Source: Burhinus oedicnemus
Lineage: Eukaryota > Chordata > Aves > Charadriiformes > Burhinidae
Length of the DNA: 64,000 nucleotides
Direction: 5' to 3'
Assembly: GCA_008921705.1 (NCBI GenBank)
Contig: VFFE01007013.1
Location: 80,231-144,230, forward strand
A program made the translations under genes and the position numbers. This document shows, piece after piece, positions 14,101 through 26,100 of the stretch; position 1 is the stretch's first letter, and the number at the start of each line of letters is the position of its first letter. The notes below the pieces were generated by a model. The model ran no database searches and was not told the DNA's origin. It was given only the letters and a program-made list of their open reading frames with translations.

Positions 14101-17100
14101 TCTGTGTGGTGTTGGGAAGCACCGAGAATGCTGGGGCTGGACTGTGAAGTGCTCTATGTAAATGTTTTTGTGTGGAGCTACACAAAACTTTGAAAATTCT
14201 TTCATGTCTTCTCAAGAAAAAAAAAAGTCTCTCATGGCAAACCAGTATATTTTCTGATTAAACTTCTTTCTTAATTAATTCTCAGCTCTCCATGTTCAAG
14301 ATGAAATAAATCAAACCTAATATGAGTTTTGAGTTTCCACTTCGTAAAATGTCAAATTGCAAATATGCTACATGTAGAGGTAACTGAAAATTACTGTGCT
14401 GTAATCCTAAAGGCTGATGAGTAAAAAGTGAAGTTGTTAAAAGATTTTCTGTTTATCCCTTTTTTTAATAAATGAGATTTAAATTTTATTGCTTGCTACT
14501 CAGATTTGAGTTCTTTTGTAGGTTTCTTGTTTGTACTCATTTCCATTACATGGGTATTGTAGTTTTATCTAGAAGAGGAATGGACCATGTGCACAGCAGG
14601 GCTAATGAGTCACAGATGTAAAGATTCTGGCACGTTACCATCTAATAACTTCTTTAACTTATATTCCATAATAAGATAAATGCAAATTTGATACATGTGT
14701 TTTCTAGATGATGTATCATTCCAGTCTTAGCAGTGTCTTAGGAGTGAGTTTCTTTAAATGTTTGGAGTTTTTGCCTTTTTTGGTTTTGTTTTCTTTTTAT
14801 TTGTTTCTAAAGAGGAGATTTCAGGTCACCGAGCAATGCAGTTAGCCACACCACGGTTCATAAGAAGGAAGTGGGAAGGCTGGCAAAATTGCCACTGCCT
14901 TTATAGGATCCACTTACAGGGTCTCAGCTTCCTCGTCTCATGGGTCTCATATCGGGAATAAAGCTGCTGAATGCAACTCAAAGGTGCTAGTGAAGGACAT
15001 GTGTGCATCAGAACGTTATTATGCCTTTTTTTGTAAACAGGAGTGCAGTCTTTGTGATCCAGAGGATCTCTGATGTGACTGCATGTGGAAATGAATAGAG
15101 CCAATATTTGCCACGTTAAAAGAATCTGCTGCAGTTGAGAGAACTGGAAGGCTGCCGTTGCCTGTTGGTGCTTGCCACCAGGCCAGCTGGGCTGCAAAGG
15201 GCTTGTGCACTCTGGCAATGTGCGCTGGCCCCGGCAGAGCCTTCACGCAGGACTTCTTGGAAGCCCCCTTGGCTGGCAGCCAGAGCCAGGCGCACCCTTC
15301 CCTTTTGGAGGTGCCAAGCTGCAACCCTGCAGCCATACACTCCGGGCCTCACCGAGGGGCTGTGCCACCAGCTCTGCCTTGTAGAGGTGGCCTATGTGCG
15401 TGCATGCACATAGGGAGCTTAGAGCTACCAGACTCTATTTTATCCTGTGTTACTCAGCCTGATGTCTCTCGGCCATTGAACAAGCCACTGCTTCAGACAG
15501 TGTGCTATGCTAAAGGCAAGGAGAGGACTTGCAGATTTCCTTCTTTAGGAGTTTACTGCTCAATTGTATAAGGTTTCAGCTTTATCAGAAGGTCTAATTT
15601 GCACTCTACAAGGTAGCACAAGAAAGGTGTTGAACTGAGAGCAAAATTCACCCCTTGTACTGTCACAGCAGGCCATGATTGCCACACTCTTCTTTTTTTG
15701 TACCAGTACAGTACAAGTTCTGCACATGTTAGTAGAGCAGGCTATGAGAAACCATATGCTGCATACAGTGCTTGAGAGGAAAAATTTTGCCCTGGATATG
15801 AAAATGCTGCTATGTATGTCTTGAAAATGTTGACCTTGGCCATTCCGGACTACCCAAGATCTAGCAGTAGATTGTTGTTCAGTGTTTATAATTGTGTATG
15901 TACTACCAGTTTATGTGCTGAATGTCATATGTTAAACAGAACGTGAGGAGCAGGATTATACAAATTATGTACACAATAATACAAAGCACTTCAAAATCCA
16001 CCGTCACTGCTGTCAAGTTCTGCAGCAATCCAGAGTCAAAGCGTTCTACGTAGCTCTCTTGAAGTGCTGTAGCACATTTTAATTGAAAATGGCTCCGTCA
16101 TCCGCTGGCTGATAGTCTAACAACTGTCAAATGACCATGACAACTCATTGTAATTTTAAGGAAGGTCACCTCTGTGGGACTGCTTCTTCTAAAATCTCTT
16201 GATATTCATATGTAAAGTAACAGCCTGCATCTGCAGCGTAGTGCAAACCTAACTCTGTTTCCCATATGACAGAGAGGCTGTTTCCTGTCAGTAGGGAACG
16301 TGGGGTATACTAAACACAGTGTTCGTTCTGTTTGTCTCTTAGTAAATTGTCTCTGTGATGTTTGTGTTGTGCTGTTTTGGTACCATGTTGTGCTGTGTCC
16401 CTAGGGTCTGCCAGGCTTCCCCACAGTCGCTGCTCTGCACAGTAATCAGATCCTCACCGTCAAGGTTTGTGGCTGACACGTACCTGTTCAGTCAGGTCTC
16501 TCTGTATCAGCATAAAAGTGCACATGAAAAATTGTTTTTACCATGGGATACCAATGAATCCTTATGGTGGACCTAAGTCAACCCTCACTACCTTTACATT
16601 GGTATAAGTACTCCTGATACAGAGCATGGGATCAAATCTACAACTGTGTACGGTGTTACCCCCGGCAGCACCCACGTTGCATGTGATCTTGGTCAGTGTT
16701 TTATTTTCCGATGAGATTTGTCTGTAGCTCTGCTTCCCTGAGGCATACAGGAGTGTGGAAATTGTCAGTGAACTCTATACTGGTTACATATAGAGTCAGC
16801 TATTTGTGTTAGATGCCAGAGGTTTAATCTGTACATACAGATTTTTTCAAAGCGCATTTGCAAATTAAGCAGGAAGGATTGAAGCAATCTGGTCAAGCTG
16901 GAACTCCAGTCCTTATTAAAATGACACCATTCTTCATGGCACAATATGCTGGTTAGAAAATCTGACTGAAAGTTGAACTGGTGCTTTGTCTCTAGAAGCT
17001 TTGCTGAAAGAACAACATATAAAAATACTGATTTTTAGAGCCTGGGTAATGAAAAAATTAATACAAAAGAAGAATTCCCACAGGAAATCTGGGGAGAAAA

Positions 17101-20100
17101 AAGTTACACAGTTAATTCATTGTATATGATTAATTCATGAAGCAGTACGTCCTGTACATTAGAGGTCAATTTCTTCAAAAGAAAATGCACAGTTTCTGTC
17201 AGACAGAAGCACCGGTTTATATTATTTTAGCTATTACAAATCTAATGACTATGTCTTTATTTCTTTCTCGGGCCTTCTGATGTCTATTCTTCAATTCTCT
17301 CATCTCTGATCTTCAACCTTTGACCTCACCTGCCTGATCAGATGGTGTTTCCTAAAATCAATCATGGGTTTCTCTCTGCTGATCAGCAGCTCATTAAACG
17401 CCGCCTCATTAAGGTAGTGCTTCATCTCACTGGAGTCCAGTTCTTCTTTACATTCAGTTTACTCTTTGCTGTACCTATTTGTCAGATGCCTTCTTATAGC
17501 AGGTTGTTCATTTGAAAATATTAATGATATAAACAATTAAAAGGCTATGGGTAACTTTGCTAAATGATCCACATCAGTCAGCTTTTTCTAGTGGTTTGCA
17601 GTGGTGTGCTGGAAATTAAATAACTTGAGCACCATTATTTTGGTGTCTTTTTTTTAAAGGGGAAGGTAATATGTTTTGGCAGCTCTCTTGAAAATTGGCT
17701 TTTACAAATTAATAGGTTTAAATCTTAAAGGGAGTTAGCTAATTGTCACTATAAAACAACTCCCCAAAACAGATGAAAGATTATATACAACTTTGTGGAA
17801 AAACAGTTATTTTCCATGCTTATTTTTGAAATCTATTCATGCATCATTGATGGGCCTGGAAAATTGCTGTGCAAACTGTATATTCTCACATGTGACTTTT
17901 CTTTTTTTACCTCAGCTTTGTTATGATTATGCCAATCGTGAAGCAAACAGCTGCTTATTGAAAACGGTTACTTGCTCTGGAAAACTGGATGAGTAAAATG
18001 TTGCCAGCCTACCCCAAATTTTGGCTTATGTCCTGTGGTAGGACAAGCAGTTTAGAATTTGAGCCTTCTGCTCTGTGGCTGATTGCACTGGACAGATACA
18101 AGCCCCTGGTCTTCAAGGCAAAGTGCAGTCTCTGCCGCAAGCAGTGAAGAAGCCAGTGTCCAGCTCATGGCCGCTTCTTCCAGCCTGTCTTGCACTCTTT
18201 CTGGGTAAATCAATGTCTTTTTGTGTGGTTGATGCCTGTAAAGCAAACTTCTGATGAGTTCTTTTGTTAATTTAGGGGGACCAAGGACAAGCTGGACCCC
18301 CTGGGCCTCCAGGGCCACCAGGACCCAGAGGTCCCCCAGGAGATACCGGCAAAGATGGTCCTCGCGGGATGCCTGGCATACCGGTAAGTTAGTCTGTTGC
18401 TGTCATGGTGTCCAAATTCCTCTCGAGTGTGTGCCAGCTCAGTTTCAAAGATGTTTTCTGAGGTAAGATTGGCAAGTGAGACATGTGGAAGCTGAACCAC
18501 AGGCAGATTTCATGGTGTACCTGAAGTCCCGCACACAGAGCAAGTTCGTAGCAGAGCCAAGTGTAACACCCAGGTTCCTTGCTTCCCACCCCTGATGGTT
18601 TCCCTGCACATTCTAAGGTTTCTCAGTTGCTCATTGATGTTTAATAGCTACATGAGGAGGGTCTGCCCCATTCCACAACTGGCAAATATTTCTACTCGGA
18701 CTTTAAGATAAAGCTGAATTTGAGACGTCATAGCATGGCTGGGCTTGACTTCTCACTTCTTAATGATTTAGCCTCAAAAATCGCAGAATTAAAGCAAGAA
18801 ACTGCTAAAGGCTGCCCAAAGTATGATGAAGTTTGGAGTCGGGTTCTGCCATCTTCGCACAAGTAGAACAGTACCATTTTCTTTGGCTCATTCCCAGTAT
18901 TTCATTAGAACAACCAGCAGAATCCAGTATATTGCCTCCTGTTTGTTTTAGGCACAGGGTCAGACCCACCACCTTTGGCACTTTGGGACCTGATGATTAA
19001 ACAGTTTTTAAACAGAAGTGTAAACACAGGCCTTTTTTTTTTCTTTTTTTTCTTTTTTTTCTTTTTTTTTTTTTCCAAAATATGAGTATGGTTTTGATTT
19101 TATATATTTTGTAGCCTCCTTAATTTTCATTCTTTTGGAAAAAGTACCTCTCTTTTCATCATGAATGCCCCTGTGTTATCAGTGTGGAAACAGAATCACA
19201 GGCAGGAAGGAGACATGACAACTGACATGCCACATGTACAGATGCACACACCCCCACACACCCCCATGATAAGGAAAGATCGTGGCCGAGAGGACACATA
19301 GGGAACTAGCAAGTTGAGGACCAGCACTCGAAACAGAAAAAGGTTTTTTGAAGAAAAAGCATAGCTCATTATGTGGGGCAAGGACAGGAAGGCATAAAAT
19401 TTCCCTGCAGGGCCTTTTTAGATAAAACCAAGACAGAAAATATCTGGCCCTATTCAGGTTGCCTCATCTGAAATTGTATTAACTGTACAGATATAATATA
19501 ACGTGATGATAATAGTAACGCTCTGCTAAAATTTCCTGTGACAATCCATCAAGTCTTGGCAATTAAGGCCTGTAGTACTCTAGTGTTGCTGTTGTTGTTT
19601 GGGGTTTGGGGGGTTTTTTACCACCATTGCCCTTATAAGTTGTAGCTCAAGGTTATGAAATGACATTAGAAGTTTGTTGCTTCTATTGTGATGCTTTACT
19701 TTGACCACCGACTCATTTCTTGTTAGTCCTGGAGCACATCAGGCTTTGGGCCTCATCTGGGCTTCCCTGGTGTTCTTGTAATGTGGTAAAATTGACTACA
19801 GTTGGCAGAGTTGCTTCTGGTTTGATGTAGTGAGGGTAAGACTGAAACCAGAACCCATTTCTGACTGCACTGATACCAATTTTATAATGCATGTATGAGA
19901 GGCTAGGAGAATCAGCTGGTGTTGCTGATTACAACGTGACTGTGTTGCTCGGGGTTTTGTGCTTCTTAGCAAAGGGAACATTAGTGTTTCTCATAACAGG
20001 AAAGTAATGCATTTTATGCAATGAGATCATTCCATTTCATAATAGTTCTGTAGTGATTTTGACTTTAGATGGCAAAAGAGAGTTTCTTTTTATAGTTTTT

Positions 20101-23100
20101 TAAGCTGTGGCTATCTTAAGCCCTATAGCATTATGGAAAATCAGTTCATAATACTGCTTTAGAATCAGATACAAACAAACACTCGGATAGAAACCATCCG
20201 GATTGGTGACTGTTATTACCATCTTGCTCCTTCCTACTGTCCTGTACCCTCAGGTTAATGTTGCTGATCCTCAAAAGGCTTGATCCTCTATGGCTACGTG
20301 ACATACAGTCAAGCAGGAGAGCTATAAAGGGAAAACTTAGCTGAGAGGTAGTGACAGCTTTGTATTTTTACAAGGCTTGCATGGACCTTTGAGCTAAAGA
20401 GCTGAACAACAAACAATAGCCGCACCGTGTTATGAGTAGGGACGCTGCAGCATCACACAGCTATAGGAGGGTCCTTACAGTGGCCAACCACTATTAGAAG
20501 GATGTCATTTCCTCTTTTGCAGTGCTAGGCAAAGCAGGGGCTTCTCTTCCAGCCTGTCCTTCTCGAGCAAGGAGCTTTACAATCACCAGAGCTATAAGAT
20601 GATGTTTTGGCCCTTGCATTCCCTGATGTCCATACGCTTGCTGTGTATCCTGATAAAGTCAGGCAGCCCAGGTAGCAAGGCACAGGGAGCAACTCCAGCA
20701 GCCACCATTACTTCTCTTCCACAGTGTAGCACGGTTGAGGAGCAGTTTGTGTGCCCACACGTCTCCATCTGTGCCTACACATCTCCATCTGTGCCCACAC
20801 GTCTCCATCTGTGTCACCACCACCTTGCATCCCAGAAGTATGCATCCTGTTACAGATACTTAAAGCTTTTAGAGATGAGAATGTGTTGGTTTCTCGGGCA
20901 GAAAATCTTTAGAGCTAAGGAGGTAGAAATGTTAGGGAGGTGCTGTTGGGCCTATTGCCAGGAGAGAGAGCACCAAGGAAGAGTAGGGGTGTGAGAAAGG
21001 GTTGTGCAGCCTTCTGCTAAGCCTTTCTTTGGATATCAACAGAACCACGTGTTGGAACCAGAACATATTTGCCTTCCTACTGAGTGATACCTAGAATAGG
21101 TGCCTTCCCTTTGCATTGCACAGACACGGGCACAAAGTCTTTGAAACTTTAACACCTCCAGAAAGAAGTAAAAGAAGAACGAGATTTTTTGCTGGTAATA
21201 AGACAATAGAATATGATACAAACTCTTGAAATTATTTCACTATTATTTCCCAACATTTATGAGGATATCTTGATGCTCACTTCAGGCTGTGTGGTTGCTG
21301 TATATGTAAGTTAGCAAGGCTTCAGAGTGAGCTGAAAAGTCCAACAAGCTTGGGTAATTAGGTGTCAGAAACCTGTGTCTGTGTGGTTCCTGTCTCCTGG
21401 GTATGTAGGTGTGTTTGCAGATGCTACATTTGCTTCTGGATGCAATGTGCACATACCCAAAGAAGCAGTTCTGGTTCTTTTTAGTTGCCAAGAACAATGT
21501 CAGGACAGTTCTCATCAGTTTTTTGACAGGTTTTGTTTTATGACAAAGCTGCTAAAAAATATCCTGCAGCTGTGCTGATACAACAGCACATGGACTGCCC
21601 TATACTCTGTTAGGTTTACAAGAGAGTGAGCTATAAACCAAAGCACTGAAATGGTAGGAACTCTGGTTTTTGGATGGGTATTTTTAGCCCGTATTGTACG
21701 ACTGATATGTTTTACTGTCTCTACAGACAGTTGTATGTGTTCATATGGGAAGAAAGATAGATTCTGACTTTATGTAGAGCTGTGCCCACAGAAAGATAAT
21801 ACATTGGAAAAGTGATGAGTTACCATTTTGAAAGAAAATCCAGGTATTTCACAGCTGAGTAATTATTGCATGGCTTCAAAATACCGTTATTCATGGGTTT
21901 ATGGAACACGATAATTTGCAATGGTGAGTTATGCCTGCTGAGTGAAGGGGTGACACAGAGCAGTAGCTTTGGAATATGTAAACAGTGGGATTCAGCACCT
22001 ATGTGAAAATAACCTTTCTCTGTGTCCTTTAGCACCGGTGACTGGAATGGAATATTATGTTTGGAATCAAGGGACAGAGTCAGGACACCAATACTTAACT
22101 GTTGCCTTGAGAACTATACCATTACATGATTGTGAAATAATACTTTGCCTCTTAAAATGTCTGAGATTTTGCCTACTAGTTTAAAAAACAAAGTAGTAAT
22201 ATATTTAATGTATAGTCAGCTGTCATACCTGTTTAAGAATGGAATTCTTAAGATACTTTGTTATTAGGTAGAAAACTGAATTCAAGACATGTTACTAAAA
22301 TTATTCACTCCTATTTTTTTATTTTATTTTAAGGGTGAGCCAGGAAAACCAGGAGAACAAGGATTGACAGTAAGTACTCCTTTCTTCCAGTTTGCTAAGA
22401 AACCGTAACAGATACATGACATATACACATTTTAAAGTGTGCAATTCCAGGAAGCTTTACAGCTGTGTATTTCCTAACCTTCCTTTGTCACAGATTATTT
22501 GAGCCTCATTTGTGAAGAAAACAAGAGGCAGACAACGTCCTCTTTTTACATACAGTTGCCTGTCATATAAGGCCAACTTCTTCAAGCTTGCAGAAGTAGA
22601 GGGAAAGAAAATAGCTAAGGGCACAGCAAAGCAAAAAAGAGCCAAGCCAGCTGTTCCCAATTCCTGGTCCCCACTTATCACTGTCTCTGAAGTTGAGCTG
22701 TTTCCACCTTGAGACCATTGAGTAGCACAAGAACCATCTACTTGTTTTAAGGCTCAAAATCCCAGCTGTCTCTGTGGCAATAGCTCTGGCCCTTTGCCTG
22801 ATGGAACAGTGAAGACACAGCACAACATACTGAAACTCTCAGCATATTTTCCTCTCCTGAGGTTTTCTTTTTTTCCTGTATGTGTGAAAGAATGTAATAG
22901 CCAAATGATTGTATTTTTTACAAATAATCAGATATGGGAGTGGATGTTTTCTGTTGCATCAGGAACTAATTAACCCTATTCATTTGGAAGCAAATTGAAG
23001 CTCCACTGGTTGTAAATCAGCTTCAGCCACAGGGTAAGGCATCAGAAGTTTCTGCCTGTCACATGTTCCCAGAACTGTGAAACATGCAGTGTTTTTTTCC

Positions 23101-26100
23101 GCTCGAGATCTCCCTAAACACTCATGGTCATTCTTATTTTTATGAGAGATGACAGAATTGTAGCCCATGGCATGTGGTTTTGATTCCCGAATGCTTCTGA
23201 GGAAGATTATACACTCAGCAATCAGTGCAGATATGATTGTTACCTGTTTAAATTTATGAAGTTTTAAACAGGTGTGATATTTTACCTTGACAAATTGCAA
23301 AATATTTTGAATTGACAAAATCCAGTATCTTTTGGAAAAAAAACCATAAGATTCTGAGACTTCGAATACCCGCTGTGATCAGTCCTGTGCTTCTTCACTT
23401 TGAGAAAATGGTTTAACAAAACCAAAATCAAAGCCTCCCAAAGGTACCACCTATTGTTTTAGCATGCTTCCAGGCTCTTTTTTGTTCTGCCTTTTTGGTT
23501 TCTGAGGGTCTGTTAATAATAGGTGCAATGGCTGGGAAGGGAGGTTTTCTGTTTTGTTTTGTTTTATTTGGAATATTCTCCTATTTGACCTCTGGACAAA
23601 ACTCACTCAGATTCTGCAACAGTGTCTTCCTTCTACTCAAGACCAGATCTTCAGGGTCACAGAATCCTTGAGGGCTTTTAAAGCAAAACATAGTCCGTCA
23701 CCTTTTTGTGTCCATGTTCAGAAGATTCCCACTGCTTTAAAGTAACCATCTGTGTGTAAGAACTAAAGAACTGGTATTGATCTGTTTTTCTAAATGCAGG
23801 TGTGTTTAAGTAGGGTGAAAAGGTGTTTTAAAAATCAAATCAGCAAGCTTGAGTTAGAGAAAGATCCCAAATTACATGAATTTCCAGCTCTGAATGCCTG
23901 CTCTAAAAGTCAGTCTGATGGCTTAAATGTTAGGTTGTGTATAGATCAAGTAAAGAGCACCAGAGTATCAGGGAGAGATAATTAATTTCTTTTTATTCTT
24001 CTTGGTGCTTCTGACATACTCTTTATGCCAGTACAGATTTCTAGATTCTCTTCCCTGTGGAAAGTGTTACAATTATTCAGGTGCTGTCTAGCTGCTTCTG
24101 ACATCTTCTGTCAGTGCATTTCTGCACTCAGATATCTCTCTATTTCCATTTTGGAAATTGAGACGCTACTGCAGAAATGGCTAATTTCTCAACAAGTATG
24201 CTGTAAAATTGTGTTACCAGAGAAAATAGATAGTTTGCTGTGGAGAGCACAGGTCTTTGTGTACCTGAGATTCTTTTTCTGCGTTATCCACATATTATCT
24301 TTTCAAACTAGATGAAAATGGAGATCTCTGCCCAGAGGAGCTTCTAGGTTAATTCTGCAGGAATTCTCTTGTAAGGACTCGCCTTTATTTCACACCAAGA
24401 GTCTGAAGTTCGAGTTAGCTGTTTTTTTTCCCTGATGAAATTGAAACTGTGAAGTCGATGGGTCCCATAAAGCACTACCAGTCCTGATCTCCCAGAGGTC
24501 CACTTGTTGGGGTGTACTGTGGTTTCCTACTTGCCTGCATGTCCAAGGCCCTTTCCAGTAAGAAACAAGTACTGTGGCATGAACTCTGGTTCTTCGTCCA
24601 GGATGGAGGCAGGATAGAGCCAAGGGGAGCAACAGATGCTGTGAAACAATCCCTGCAGTCTGGATGTACTTGCTGAGTTGTGGAAGCTGAAGGCTATTCG
24701 TAGCCTATAGGATCACACTCTCAGCAGCTTTAAATCCCATGGTGCTGTTCAAGTGGAGAAGAGGTGCAAGCCTGACCTCTAGATTATAATAATGGGGATA
24801 GAAGCTTTTCTCTTTCAATAGTGGTTTTTAAAACCTGTATTCGGTAACACGCTTTGGTATTTCTAGATGAAATTACAGGTTATTGATAGAGCTGGTAAAC
24901 TTAATTTTAACTTGTGAACCAACAATCGCACAGCTTGAAATTACTCAGTTTTCTATTTTCTCTTGTTACAAGAAGTGGAATAAATTTCTTGAAGAGCAAA
25001 AGACAGTAGATAATGAGATAACACTGTTTTCCAGCTTGTGTCTCAGAACGTAGCACAAACCTATTACACACGTTGAGTAGCCTGTGACCTACTCAAACAA
25101 TGTGTGCCTTGATTCACAAAAAGTTGAAATAGTTTTAATGCATTTGGAGTTCTGGGAATGTGTCTGCTCTCTTTTCAGTGAAATAGGAAATTCGGTGACT
25201 CTAGTGAAGACGTGGCAATTTGCTCCAACTGAGAATCTGCTGCCATGTTCTCCTCCATTTTTAATGAAGTTTTGTGTCAATAAAGAAAAAGAAAATCATG
25301 TTTCAGATGATGTTTGTAGAAAGGGCAATAGTAACCTTTCTCCCTCTCAGGCAGGGGAGGTTTACTTGGACTGCATACAGAGAATGACGATGTTTGAGTT
25401 CTCTGGCATGAGTTCTTCTTGGGCACAAGAGAGCTCAACCTATCTTAGGCACACAAGGGAAACTTGCTTTGAAGACAGGGAATGGCTTCTCTTTTTCTGC
25501 ATTTCCAGTGTAAATGTGTGTAGATTGGGGCAGGGTGGTGAGAGGAGAGGTTTGGGAAAACTAGTTGTTGCTTACAGGGGTCTCAGTCCCTGTTGAATAT
25601 CCTTCCAGATTATCAGAGTGCCAGTGTGCATCTATTGCTCTTCTATCCTTGCAGTTGAGATGTTGAGGAGAGCTGTTTGCAAGGTGTTTTTTGGCTCTAT
25701 ATGTTGCTGTGTCAGGAAGAACCTGTTTTCTCTTTGAACCAAGAGATTTCAATTTCTTTTTAGCTGAGATGGAGGCTTAGGTTTAAGTTAGAAAGGTGTG
25801 ACTGTATGCATCCTTAATGTTAGACGGGAACGTAAGAATGACTAGTTAGTTGCAATTTGTGTCTGGTTTCCATGGCACTTGAAAGCCCCACAGGTCTACT
25901 TTCTGCAATAGTTGAAGGTATCATTCCTTTGTGCAGAAAGGGTTAACAGAATTCAGAGGGAGGCCAAGCAGTGGGGCGACCAAAGGGATTAAGTTTTGAA
26001 ATGTTATGTGGAACTAGCAAATTGTATGCTATGCAAGAGGGAAGGCCAGTAGTTTCCTTAGCTTTTCAACCTTTTCAGTTAAAGTTATGTCCTGCCTCTC

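Larger units (their letters stand above)
5352..17341. other. COL25A1 intron (12 kb), no gene seen
   Basis: Long AT-rich intron. Apart from a GC-richer block near 15.15-15.42 kb and a TTTTG-type run near 6157-6187, I see no recognisable repeat family or RNA gene. The open frames at 6811-7460 and 15135-15571 have no protein similarity I recognise. Confidence 0.8.
18384..22333. other. COL25A1 intron (3.95 kb), simple repeats only
   Basis: Contains the pyrimidine tract at 19031-19076, a short CA/C-rich stretch near 19243-19267 and the 20-bp tandem repeat at 20751-20820. No gene or transposon recognised. Confidence 0.8.

Noticed and set aside
15135..15571. GC-rich frames as an extra collagen or other coding exon
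   Set aside because: No Gly-X-Y pattern, no plausible acceptor/donor pair, and COL25A1 exons on both sides already join without missing residues.
17342..17413. ATG at the start of the non-collagenous exon as a translation start
   Set aside because: It is an internal Met after a consensus acceptor, in the same place as in human COL25A1. No promoter or 5' UTR is seen.
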